Origin: Chloroflexota bacterium
GTDB lineage: Bacteria; Chloroflexota; UBA11872
Assembly: GCA_022821645.1 (NCBI GenBank)
Contig: JAJEDE010000013.1
Location: 62,001-126,000, forward strand
Direction: 5' to 3'
Length of the DNA: 64,000 nt
Positions within the stretch are counted from its first letter, which is position 1. Each line of letters starts with the position of its first letter. The notes under the pieces were generated by a model that did not search any database, had not been told where the DNA came from, and was given only the letters and a program-made list of their open reading frames with translations. Below, piece after piece: positions 52,606 through 60,545 of the stretch. The translations under genes and the position numbers were made by a program.

Positions 52606-53310
52606 ATGTCCGGCCAGGTTTCAGCCGCGCAAACCGCCGCGATCTTCGACTTCAACGGCACCCTCGTCACGGGCGAGGTGTGGCAGGCCATCGAGTCCTG
52701 GATGGGCGGGCGCAGCGCGTGGAAACGCCGCAAGTCGCGAATGATCGTGCGCCAGCTGCCGGTCATCCTCGCCAGCAAGGTTGGCCTGGTGAGCGCGGAC
52801 TTCATGGTGCGACGCTGGATGCCCGCCGCGTGGGCGACCGTGCGCGGTATGGACGAGCGTGAGCTCGCGGCGCTTGTGCAGCATGCCTGGGAGACCATCT
52901 TCCGCCCGACCATGCGTGAGCCGGTGGCCGAGATGGTGCGCCGGCGGAAGGCCGATGGCCATTGCACCGTCCTTCTCTCCGCGACCTACGAGCCGTTCTT
53001 GGAGCCGGTGCGCGAAGCGCTGGGGTTTGACGTAGTGATTGGCACGCGGGTGGAGGTCGTCGCGGGCCAGGTCACGGGGCGGGTGATTGGCGACACGGTG
53101 ACCGGCGCGGAGAAGGTGCGGCGGGTCATGGCCATGGGAGAGGACGTCGATTCGCCAATCGACCTCGAACGCAGCCTCGCCTACGCCGACACCGAGCGCG
53201 ACCTCGACCTGCTGCAGCTCGTGGGCAACCCCGTGGCGGTGTGGCCCAACGATCGCCTCCACCAGATTGCTCGGCGTCAGAAGTGGCCCATCATGCGGGA
53301 CGCGGGCTAG
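52606..53310 (+). CDS. HAD-IB-like phosphatase with DxN motif
   Basis: A 234-residue HAD superfamily protein resembling SerB/lysophospholipid HAD-IB enzymes. Motif I reads AIFDFNGTL: nucleophile Asp15 is present but the acid/base Asp is Asn17, unusual for a phosphatase. Motif II Ser is in LLSATYEPF, Lys in GAEKVRRV and motif IV is YADTERDLDLL. A helical cap lies between residues 20 and 110. ATG 52606 was chosen because the HAD fold begins immediately; it ends 3 bp before coaE. Confidence 0.8.
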   Translation: MSGQVSAAQTAAIFDFNGTLVTGEVWQAIESWMGGRSAWKRRKSRMIVRQLPVILASKVGLVSADFMVRRWMPAAWATVRGMDERELAALVQHAWETIFRPTMREPVAEMVRRRKADGHCTVLLSATYEPFLEPVREALGFDVVIGTRVEVVAGQVTGRVIGDTVTGAEKVRRVMAMGEDVDSPIDLERSLAYADTERDLDLLQLVGNPVAVWPNDRLHQIARRQKWPIMRDAG

Positions 53311-53313
53311 GAC

Positions 53314-53934
53314 ATGGCCAAGCATCCGATCTGGGGACTCACCGGCAATATCGGCGCGGGCAAATCAACGGTGGGCGCGATGCTGCGGGAGCTGGGCGCG
53401 CGAGTGATCGACTCCGACGCAACGGTGCGCACGCTGCTGGAGTCGGACACGGCAGTGATGCGGGAAGTGCGCGCCGCCTTTCCGGCGGCCCGAAGACCCG
53501 ACGGCGGCATCGACCGCGCCGCCGTGGCGCGGGAGGTGTTCGCGGATCGGGAACAACTCACGCTGCTGCAGGATCTGCTGTATCCGGCCGTCGGCAAGGC
53601 GACCGATGCCCTATTGGCCGAAGCTACTGACGCGCCCGCGACGTTCATCGAGGCCATCAATGTGGTCGAGGGGCCATCCGGGTCTCACCTGGACAGACTG
53701 TGGATCGTCGAAGCCGATCCGGAATTGCTGGTCGAGCGAGTCGCGGCCAGCGGACGCCTGTCAGCCGACGAGGTTCGGGCCCGCCTGGCGATGCAGGCCG
53801 GTCCCGAGGCGAAGGCGGAGGCGTTTCGAGGACTCCGCCCGGGCCGGCCGATCGTCCGAATCGACAACAACGGCTCGCTGGAGGAGTTGCGGACGCAGGT
53901 CACCGCCCGCTGGCGCCCGCTGGTGGACGGCTAG
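53314..53934 (+). CDS. coaE: Dephospho-CoA kinase
   Basis: A 206-residue P-loop kinase that phosphorylates dephospho-CoA in the last step of CoA synthesis. P-loop GLTGNIGAGKST at the start, then the conserved VIDSDATVR, and the second half with the LID-type arginines in RLSADEVRARLAMQ followed by DNNGSLEELRTQV. One deviation: the usual DxPLLxE segment is replaced by FIEAINVVEG. It lies 3 bp after the HAD gene and is likely co-transcribed. Confidence 0.9.
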   Translation: MAKHPIWGLTGNIGAGKSTVGAMLRELGARVIDSDATVRTLLESDTAVMREVRAAFPAARRPDGGIDRAAVAREVFADREQLTLLQDLLYPAVGKATDALLAEATDAPATFIEAINVVEGPSGSHLDRLWIVEADPELLVERVAASGRLSADEVRARLAMQAGPEAKAEAFRGLRPGRPIVRIDNNGSLEELRTQVTARWRPLVDG

Positions 53935-54113
53935 TCGCGACCGATCTCGCTGGGAGCGTTGTCGGATTCGGTTTCCTGGGAGAGGCGGCTGCGCCATTTG
54001 CCCCGCATGTAGAACAGCGACTGGATTTCCTGCGGCGATAGTCCCTTGTCGGCCAGATCGCGGACTTCGCGGCGGATGCGATCGGATTGTTGGCGCGTGT
54101 TCTCCTGCCCCAT
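53931..54113 (-). CDS. Small charged hypothetical protein
   Basis: A 60-residue open frame convergent with coaE, overlapping its stop by 4 nt. The sequence is highly charged and helical (QQSDRIRREVRDLADKGLSPQEIQSLFYMRGKW). The phrase LADKGLSPQEIQSLFYM reads like a short helix-turn-helix or helical hairpin. GGGAG lies 12 nt before ATG 54113. No family is recognised, so it is only a plausible small gene. Confidence 0.45.
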   Translation of the reverse strand: MGQENTRQQSDRIRREVRDLADKGLSPQEIQSLFYMRGKWRSRLSQETESDNAPSEIGRD

Positions 54114-54237
54114 CCTCTGGAACTCCCAAGCCTGGTCGGCGTCACAGCCAGCGCGGTCCGATATTAAGGCGGCGCGCCAAGCGCCAGCAAGTGCCGACCC
54201 TATCGTTCGACGCCCGCTCGAATCGGGCAGCGTCGGC

Positions 54238-55302
54238 CTAGTCGGACCACCCCAGCACGCGGGTGACGGCGTCGAGGTCGGGGGGCGCCGCGATCGGGTC
54301 GTCGGACTCGCGCAGGGCCGTGTCCGGGTCTTTCAGACCGGACCCCGTGAGCACGCACACCACTCGCTCCGGTGAGGCGGATCCGCCCGCCCGCCGTTGC
54401 AGCAAGCCGGCAACCCCGGCGGCCGACGCGGATTCGACGAATACGCCCATCTCCTGCGCCAGCAGCCGATAGGCGTCGGCCATCGCCGCCTCGGGCACGG
54501 CTTCGATCGATCCGTCCGAGGCGTCGCACGCCGCCGCCGCCTCTTCCCAGTTGGCCGGATTGCCGATGCGAATGGCCGATGCCTGGGTCACCGGATCGTC
54601 GATGGGATGCCCGAGCACCATCGGCGCCGCGCCCTCGGCCTGGAATCCGCGCAGCACCGGGGTTTGCGTCGCCCGACCCGCTTCCCGATAGCCGACGAAC
54701 CCGCGCCAATAGGCGGCGATGTTTCCGGCATTGCCCACCGGCAGATAGAGCTCATCCGGCGCGTCGCCCAGCGCGTCCACAATCTCGAACGCGGCGGTCT
54801 TCTGCCCTTCCAGGCGATGGGGGTTGACCGAGTTGACGAGGATCACCCCGTCGCGTTCGGCCAGTTGGCGCACGATGGTCAGCGCGTGATCGAAGGTGCC
54901 GGTGACGGCCACGACCCGCGCGCCGAACATCCGGGTCTGGGCCAGCTTGCCGGCGGCGGTGGAGCCGTGCGGCACCACGCACACCGTCATCACGCCGGCC
55001 CGGGCCCCATAGGCGGCGGCCGCCGCGGCGGTGTTGCCGGTCGAAGCGCAGATGAGCGCGCGCGCGTCGGCCTCCAGCGCCTTGGCCACTGCCACCACCA
55101 TGCCCCGGTCCTTGAAAGACCCCGTGGGATTGCAGCCTTCGAGCTTGAGCCAAACCTCGCGGATTCCGGTTCGGTCCTCCAGGACCGGCGCGCGCACGAG
55201 CGGGGTGCCGCCCTCGCCGATGGTCAGGTCCGGGGCGCCGTCCGCGAAGGGCAGAAACTCCAGGTAGCGTTCGATCACGCCCGCCGGGACGCTCAGCGTC
55301 AT
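54238..55302 (-). CDS. thrC: Threonine synthase
   Basis: A 354-residue PLP enzyme converting O-phosphohomoserine to threonine. It has GEGGTPLVRAP, Schiff-base Lys in CNPTGSFKDRGM, and CASTGNTAAAAAAYGARAG, the classic short-type threonine synthase signatures. It overlaps the upstream hom gene by 4 nt, forming a hom-thrC operon, which supports the assignment over that of the other PLP enzyme at 38-39 kb. Confidence 0.95.
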   Translation of the reverse strand: MTLSVPAGVIERYLEFLPFADGAPDLTIGEGGTPLVRAPVLEDRTGIREVWLKLEGCNPTGSFKDRGMVVAVAKALEADARALICASTGNTAAAAAAYGARAGVMTVCVVPHGSTAAGKLAQTRMFGARVVAVTGTFDHALTIVRQLAERDGVILVNSVNPHRLEGQKTAAFEIVDALGDAPDELYLPVGNAGNIAAYWRGFVGYREAGRATQTPVLRGFQAEGAAPMVLGHPIDDPVTQASAIRIGNPANWEEAAAACDASDGSIEAVPEAAMADAYRLLAQEMGVFVESASAAGVAGLLQRRAGGSASPERVVCVLTGSGLKDPDTALRESDDPIAAPPDLDAVTRVLGWSD

Positions 55303-56600
55303 TCGAGCAGGTCTTCGATGCGGATCACGCTGGCGACCTCGGGCACCACGTCCAGCGCGGTGATGCGCTGGATCGCCGGACGCCAGTCGGCCTCGCGGGC
55401 ATCGTGCGTGAGCAGCACCAGCTCGGCGCGCCGCGCGTCCTGGTCGACTTCCTTCTGCAGCACCGAGGCGATGCTGATGGCGTGCTCGCCGCAGATGGCC
55501 GCGATGCGCGCCAGCACGCCGGGGCGGTCCTTGACCCAGAGTCGCAGGTAGTAGCGCGAGGTCACCTCGTCCATTGGAAGCACGCGCACCGGCCGGTCCA
55601 GGAGTACGGGAATGCGGTTGTGCGCCGCCCGTCGCATGTTGTGCCCAAGGTCGATCAGGTCGGAAACGATGGCGCTGGACGTGGGCTCGGGACCGGCGCC
55701 GCGGCCCATGAACATCGCGCGTCCCACGAGGTCGCCCGAAATCCGCACCGCGTTGTACACGCCCTCGACTTGCCCCAGCAGAAAGTCGCCTTGCACCAGC
55801 GCCGGATGGACCCGGGCTTCGATCGTGTCGCCGCGTCGCTTGGCGATCGCCAGCAGCTTGATGCTGTAGCCCAGCTCCGCGGCGTAGGTGAAGTCGGCCT
55901 GGGTGAGCTGCCCGATGCCTTCCCGAAACACGTCCGCCGGCGCGACGCGGCCTCTGAAGGCAAGCGTGGCCAGAATGGCCAGCTTGAAGGCCGTGTCGTG
56001 GCCCTCGACGTCGTTGGTCGGGTCAGGCTCGGCGTAGCCCAGCTGCTGGGCTTCGGCCAGGGCGTCGGCGTAGCTCCGATTGTGCTCGGCCATCTGGGAG
56101 AGGATGTAGTTGGTCGTGCCGTTGAGAATGGCGTGAACTTCCTCGATCTCGTTGGCCGCCAGGTCCTGCCGGAACGGACCGATGAGCGGGATGCCGCCGC
56201 CGACGCTGGCCTCGAAGTAGAGATCGAGTCCCCGGTCGGCGGCCAGCTGCAAGAGATCGACTCCGTGGGCGGCCATGACCTCCTTGTTGGCCGTGACGAC
56301 GTGCTTGCCGGCTTCGAGCGCGCGGCGCAGGTACTGCTGCGCGGGCTCGACGCCGCCCAGGACTTCAACGATGACGTCGACGTTGGGGTCGTCGATCACG
56401 GACGCCGCATCGGTGGTCAGGCGATCGGAGGGAATCGAGGCGTCGCGCGGCTTGTTCGGGTCGCGCACGAGCGCGCGCTCGACGGTGATCGGGCGGCCGA
56501 GCTGCCGCTCCAGCATGGCGGCGCGCGCGTGAACGTGGCGCGCGACGGCCGAGCCGACGTTTCCGACGCCGAGGAGGCCCAGTCCTATCCCGTTGGACAT
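55299..56600 (-). CDS. hom: Homoserine dehydrogenase
   Basis: A 433-residue enzyme reducing aspartate semialdehyde to homoserine. Rossmann motif LGLLGVGNVGSAVARHV, catalytic region VTANKEVMAAHG, EASVGGGIPLIGPF, GTTNYILSQM and EPDPTNDVEGHDTAFKLAILA are all typical. A C-terminal ACT domain (YLRLWVKDRPGVLARIAAICGEHAISIASV) suggests feedback regulation by threonine. First gene of the hom-thrC operon. Confidence 0.96.
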   Translation of the reverse strand: MSNGIGLGLLGVGNVGSAVARHVHARAAMLERQLGRPITVERALVRDPNKPRDASIPSDRLTTDAASVIDDPNVDVIVEVLGGVEPAQQYLRRALEAGKHVVTANKEVMAAHGVDLLQLAADRGLDLYFEASVGGGIPLIGPFRQDLAANEIEEVHAILNGTTNYILSQMAEHNRSYADALAEAQQLGYAEPDPTNDVEGHDTAFKLAILATLAFRGRVAPADVFREGIGQLTQADFTYAAELGYSIKLLAIAKRRGDTIEARVHPALVQGDFLLGQVEGVYNAVRISGDLVGRAMFMGRGAGPEPTSSAIVSDLIDLGHNMRRAAHNRIPVLLDRPVRVLPMDEVTSRYYLRLWVKDRPGVLARIAAICGEHAISIASVLQKEVDQDARRAELVLLTHDAREADWRPAIQRITALDVVPEVASVIRIEDLLE

Positions 56601-56679
56601 TCGTGGCTCACCCTAGCCCGCAGCACCCCGACGGGAGGCGGCAGGGGAAGAATACCCGCCAGATGCGGCGCTGGGCGTG

Positions 56680-57345
56680 CTATCGGCGCCCCGGCGACCG
56701 ATTTCCCGGACGGCGACCGGCGCCATTGACCGCGAGCCGGTGGGCAAAGCGCAGGCCCACGTCGTTCGAGGGGTAGTACTGCTCGTCATAGCCGGTGAGG
56801 ACGAATCCCGCCGCCTGGAGCGTGCGAATGGCGGGGTAGTTGCGGGCTTGCACGGTGACGCACAGGGCCCGGCGACCGTGCGCGCGAGCCGCCTCGACCG
56901 CCGCCTGCGCCAGGCGAACTCCCAGGCCGCGTCGGCGGGCGTGCTGCTGAACCGCCAGCATCCAGAGCGTGTCCACGGCGCGCGGCGCGTCGGGGACGAC
57001 AAGCGCGAAGCCATCGACGCCGCCGCCGACCTCGGCCACGAGCAGGGCCCCCTGCTCCGGCTGCGGTGGATCGGCCGACCCGCCCCACAGCGGATCGCGC
57101 AGGGTGATGGTGCGGGGGAGACGCACCTGCACGAAGCCGACCATCGGCGCCTCGGCGTGGGCGCCCGTCTGCAACTGCCACACGTGATCGGTCTCGTAGG
57201 ACACATCCATGGCCCAACACGCCGCCCAATCGGAGGCCGTGCCCGGCCGCACGGTCACGCGCGGAGCGGAATCGCGGGTGCGAGCGGGACGACGCAGCGT
57301 GGCGTAGTCGGGCTGCGACGGGGGGCGGGCGTTGTCAGCGGCCAC
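56680..57345 (-). CDS. GNAT family N-acetyltransferase
   Basis: A 221-residue protein. The acetyl-CoA motif RRRGLGVRLAQAAVEAARAHG is of the Q/RxxGxG/A type and is preceded by strand LWMLAVQQHA. Motif B follows in NYPAIRTLQAAGFVLTGYDEQYY. The N-terminal half is variable and contains substrate-binding aromatics. The acceptor is unknown; an N-terminal Pro/Arg-rich extension of ~30 residues may not be translated. Confidence 0.85.
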   Translation of the reverse strand: MAADNARPPSQPDYATLRRPARTRDSAPRVTVRPGTASDWAACWAMDVSYETDHVWQLQTGAHAEAPMVGFVQVRLPRTITLRDPLWGGSADPPQPEQGALLVAEVGGGVDGFALVVPDAPRAVDTLWMLAVQQHARRRGLGVRLAQAAVEAARAHGRRALCVTVQARNYPAIRTLQAAGFVLTGYDEQYYPSNDVGLRFAHRLAVNGAGRRPGNRSPGRR

Positions 57346-57653
57346 GGTCCCCCAGCTCGAAACGGCGCAAGGTGCGGATGGCCGATGGTACCCGGTGGCG
57401 ATGTCTCTCGAGCGGAGCGTGCCTGGGTAGGCACATCAACCCGGTCGCAGGCTGTGCACATGCCAGGTAGCACGGGCCTTTCGTCCGAAACGAGTTCACA
57501 GCGCCCCGTGAGGCTGAACGATTGCACCAGGTCCAGAGACTGTCTGATACTCTATCCGCCCATCGACCGTGAAGAATTCGTGATATAGCGTGCGCTCGTG
57601 AAGAACTATTGCCACTTCATGCGAGTGCCCGGTACTCAGAATGAGAGCAGTAA
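57346..57653. other. Intergenic region upstream of the SMC-like cassette, 308 bp
   Basis: Divergent region between the GNAT gene and the SMC-like cassette; no gene supported. GC falls across it toward the cassette. A weak plus-strand promoter candidate is TTGCAC (57522-57527), 18 bp, GATACT (57546-57551). GAGAG at 57643-57647 is the ribosome binding site for the first cassette gene. Confidence 0.35.
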
Positions 57654-57854
57654 ATGCCAGAGGAGCAAGCAAAACAGTCCTTCAGTCGAATGATCACCCA
57701 GGAATTGCCCCCGGAAACTAGAGAATTGTGGGCAGTGATGGCGGACAACTTCGATAGAGACGGTCCCGAAGCCGTAAAGAGCTACCTCGATGCCGTAAGA
57801 GAACTGCGCGAAGGAAACGTGAGAAGCCAGTTAGAGCAGTTTGAAGGAAGCTAA
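57654..57854 (+). CDS. Small first gene of SMC-like cassette (66 aa)
   Basis: A 66-residue, acidic, helical protein (SFSRMITQELPPETRELWAVMADNFDRDGPEAVKSYLDAVRELREG) with GAGAG 6 nt before ATG. No family recognised. Its stop overlaps the next ATG (TAATG), so it is made together with the SMC-like ATPase. In three-component ABC ATPase systems a small middle component often sits at this position, which is the best guess for its role. Confidence 0.65.
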   Translation: MPEEQAKQSFSRMITQELPPETRELWAVMADNFDRDGPEAVKSYLDAVRELREGNVRSQLEQFEGS

Positions 57855-59944
57855 TGTCGATAGCACGTGGGTTTAGAGTTCAAGGAGTTGAAATCGAGGG
57901 CTTCAAGGGTTTTGCGTCGCCGCAAGACATTGATTTCAAGGGTCGTCATGTGTTCCTGCTCGGGCAGAATGGCAACGGAAAATCCAGCATTGTGGAGGCC
58001 ATCCGTTGGGGGCTCTTTGGCTCGGCTTTTCGACCCAACGAGGTAGTCAGCAATCAGCACTATTCCGGGGATTGCCGTGTCACAGTCACGCTAGAGCGTG
58101 ATCGGCAGCTCTGGACACTTCAACGCACATTGAACTTGGGCGCTCGCGGCACTAGTGATCCCGTACTCACTGACCAGCACGGAAAGCGACGCAACATTCG
58201 AGAGATAATGCCTCAACTCGACTCGGTGAATGCTGGTGAAGGTACGCATGTAATATTCGCGGCCCAGTCGGCACCTCTCCGCCGGCAACCGGAGGATCTC
58301 GATCCATTCGAAAAGACTGTCCTGAACTATCTTGGTCTTACGCACCCGCGAGCTCTGCTAAGCAACATTCAAGAGTTCTTGGTGGATCAATCGGAGGCTG
58401 AGGAGAGTCTAGCCGAAGAACTCACCGAGGCCCGCGAGAGTCTCGACGGGCAGATAGAGGACGAGCAGACCCGTCGGAGCCAGATCTTGAATGCTCCACC
58501 TTGGGATGATGAACTTCCCCCATCGATGGCGGCTTCAGAACAGAAGGTTCGGCGTTTCATTGAAGATGTTGCCCACGACTCGCCGAGCGATGAACTGGAT
58601 GGGGCGTCATTGGACGCTCTGGTCGATAGCGCAGAGCAATCGCTTGATGAACGGCGCATTGACGCCCAAGGGAGTCTGGAGAATGAGCGGGATCAGTTAG
58701 CCATTCACAGGAATTCCTTGGAAGCGCTACGTGAGCTGCAAGATCAAACGAGCGTGCAAGAGTCGATAGTCAAGGATTCGCAGTCGAAGTTGGACTCTGT
58801 TTACGATGGTCTGACGCCCGACGAACTCGGATGTAAGCTCGAACAGGCAAGAAATGCGGCCTCAACGGAGTCGCTAACGGAACGCATTGTGCGCGATGCG
58901 CTGGATTTGATTCGTCGAGGCGATGCGAAAGACATCCGGTGCCCAGTATGTAGTTCGCAATACGACCGGGAGGTTCTCGAATTGGCTCTGCACGGCACGC
59001 TCGAGACCTCCGATGAAACGCTGAGTTCATTGGTTGCCGAACTTGAAACTCGCGTTGCACAGGCCAAGTCACTAGAAACGCTACTGGAGGATCAAGAGTC
59101 TCAATGGCGTTCGCTGACGGACGAAGTGAGCGCTGCGATGAACGATCTTCGCGTTGAAGATAGAGTCAAACTGGATGAGACGCACGATTTTGGATCGATG
59201 ATCACTGGCTATCTGGGCAGAGAATCGGAAATCGAAAGCCAGATTGAAGACCAAGACTCATGGTTCGCGTCGAAAGAGGCTCTGCTAAACAGGCTTAAGG
59301 AGGAATCCCGATTCCACCGAATCCAGGAGCATCTGAACCGATTGCAACGAGACAGAAGGGAACTTGCTAGAGTTATAGATTCCTATAGCGAGTTGGTTGC
59401 ATTGGGAGAGTCGGTCCGTGCAATTGAACAAGTTGTAGAATCTCGGCTACGGGAGCAACTCGCGCAAAGCGTACCTCGTGTGTCGGAGTTGCTTTCCAAC
59501 GCTTTCGCCGCACTAACGCAGCATCCATGGTATGACCGACTGATAATTGCGGAATCTACTCTTCCTCGGCTGCAACTGCGGGTTTCGAGTAGTCAAGATG
59601 TGAATGGCAGAGAAGACCCGACGGGTGTGCTGAACGGGCAGGCCGAGAGTGCACTGCACCTCGTGCCGTATTTCGCGTTCAGCCAGACAGAGGATACTCC
59701 GACCGAGGTCTACCTCGTAATGCTCGACGATCCGACCCGAGCCTTGGATACAGCGCACATCAAGATTCTAGTCGAGCGTCTTCAAGAACTTGGACGTAAT
59801 GTGCAACTCATAGTTGCATCACAAGAGACGGAGCGCCTTCTGGAAATGATTCCGGACGCATTCAATCAAGATAGCTACGCCATTATTGAACCGGAAAATT
59901 GGTCGCCCAGTAGCGGGCCAAGCCTGGCAATTAGGTATGGATGA
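57854..59944 (+). CDS. Rad50/SMC-like ATPase with zinc hook
   Basis: A 696-residue SMC/RecF/Rad50-type ATPase. N-terminal EIEGFKGF and Walker A GQNGNGKSS (37-45). A central coiled coil carries a Rad50-like hook CPVC (Cys363, Cys366) in IRCPVCSSQYD. The C-terminal head has a diverged signature (LNGQAESALHLVP) and Walker B YLVMLDDPTRALD with Asp625-Asp626, then ASQETERLL. Too short for a full Rad50. The Asp-Asp in Walker B, in place of Asp-Glu, recalls ABC ATPases of defence systems. Lower GC than flanking genes; coupled to both neighbours by overlapping starts. Confidence 0.88.
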   Translation: MSIARGFRVQGVEIEGFKGFASPQDIDFKGRHVFLLGQNGNGKSSIVEAIRWGLFGSAFRPNEVVSNQHYSGDCRVTVTLERDRQLWTLQRTLNLGARGTSDPVLTDQHGKRRNIREIMPQLDSVNAGEGTHVIFAAQSAPLRRQPEDLDPFEKTVLNYLGLTHPRALLSNIQEFLVDQSEAEESLAEELTEARESLDGQIEDEQTRRSQILNAPPWDDELPPSMAASEQKVRRFIEDVAHDSPSDELDGASLDALVDSAEQSLDERRIDAQGSLENERDQLAIHRNSLEALRELQDQTSVQESIVKDSQSKLDSVYDGLTPDELGCKLEQARNAASTESLTERIVRDALDLIRRGDAKDIRCPVCSSQYDREVLELALHGTLETSDETLSSLVAELETRVAQAKSLETLLEDQESQWRSLTDEVSAAMNDLRVEDRVKLDETHDFGSMITGYLGRESEIESQIEDQDSWFASKEALLNRLKEESRFHRIQEHLNRLQRDRRELARVIDSYSELVALGESVRAIEQVVESRLREQLAQSVPRVSELLSNAFAALTQHPWYDRLIIAESTLPRLQLRVSSSQDVNGREDPTGVLNGQAESALHLVPYFAFSQTEDTPTEVYLVMLDDPTRALDTAHIKILVERLQELGRNVQLIVASQETERLLEMIPDAFNQDSYAIIEPENWSPSSGPSLAIRYG

Positions 59945-60458
59945 AGTATCCGCTCGTATAGCCACGGATTGCATTGAGGATTTGCGCCTTAGCGTCTCCC
60001 CGTCCCAATTTGGATACAAGGTTCAGGCACTGGCCGCGCATGTGCTCGTGAGACTGGAGTTCCAAGTCGAGCAAGTCAACAGGTCAGGCCATCCGGATAT
60101 CGTTGCGACCAGCGGCATGGACAGGATGAACTTTGAGGTTGAGGCACAGTTTGGCCGGCCACGCCGACGCCAGTTGACCAAAGACGACTTCAGTGCGCTG
60201 ACGGACGTGCCCGGCGGTCTTGGGTACTTTGCTCTGGCCATTGGCTTCCCCACGCCGCGGTGGGTGGTAGTTCCTGCGGACCGTCTCAAGCGCCGAAATG
60301 CTTGTTCGAACGTGTTGTTGGAAGCATTGAGTGATTCAGAGTTTTCTGAGGCATGGACATCTGCGTACATCGAATTGCTGAAACAGAAGTGTGGTCGGAT
60401 TAGACGAGCCTCGTTCGGGACGTTATGTGAAAGAGCATTGTCAGGACGTGGCCCATAG
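59937..60458 (+). CDS. PD-(D/E)xK-like nuclease-fold protein, third cassette gene
   Basis: A 173-residue protein; ATG 59937 overlaps the SMC-like stop by 8 nt. A helix (SPSQFGYKVQALAAHVLVRLEF) precedes strand VNRSGHPDIVAT with Asp54 and strand MNFEVEAQFGRPRRR with Glu67-x-Glu69. This is the order of restriction-endonuclease-fold proteins, although the final Lys of ExK is Glu here, so catalysis would need an altered site. Two late cysteines and a basic loop RPRRRQ may bind DNA. It is the likely effector of the cassette; the fold call is inference. Confidence 0.65.
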   Translation: MDEVSARIATDCIEDLRLSVSPSQFGYKVQALAAHVLVRLEFQVEQVNRSGHPDIVATSGMDRMNFEVEAQFGRPRRRQLTKDDFSALTDVPGGLGYFALAIGFPTPRWVVVPADRLKRRNACSNVLLEALSDSEFSEAWTSAYIELLKQKCGRIRRASFGTLCERALSGRGP

Positions 60459-60545
60459 GGTTGGAGACTAGCCTAGCGGTCCTGTTTCGTCCGTCAGGGA
60501 GTCATCCTTGAGTCCACGCGAAACCCACGCTCGCCACCGGCGGAG

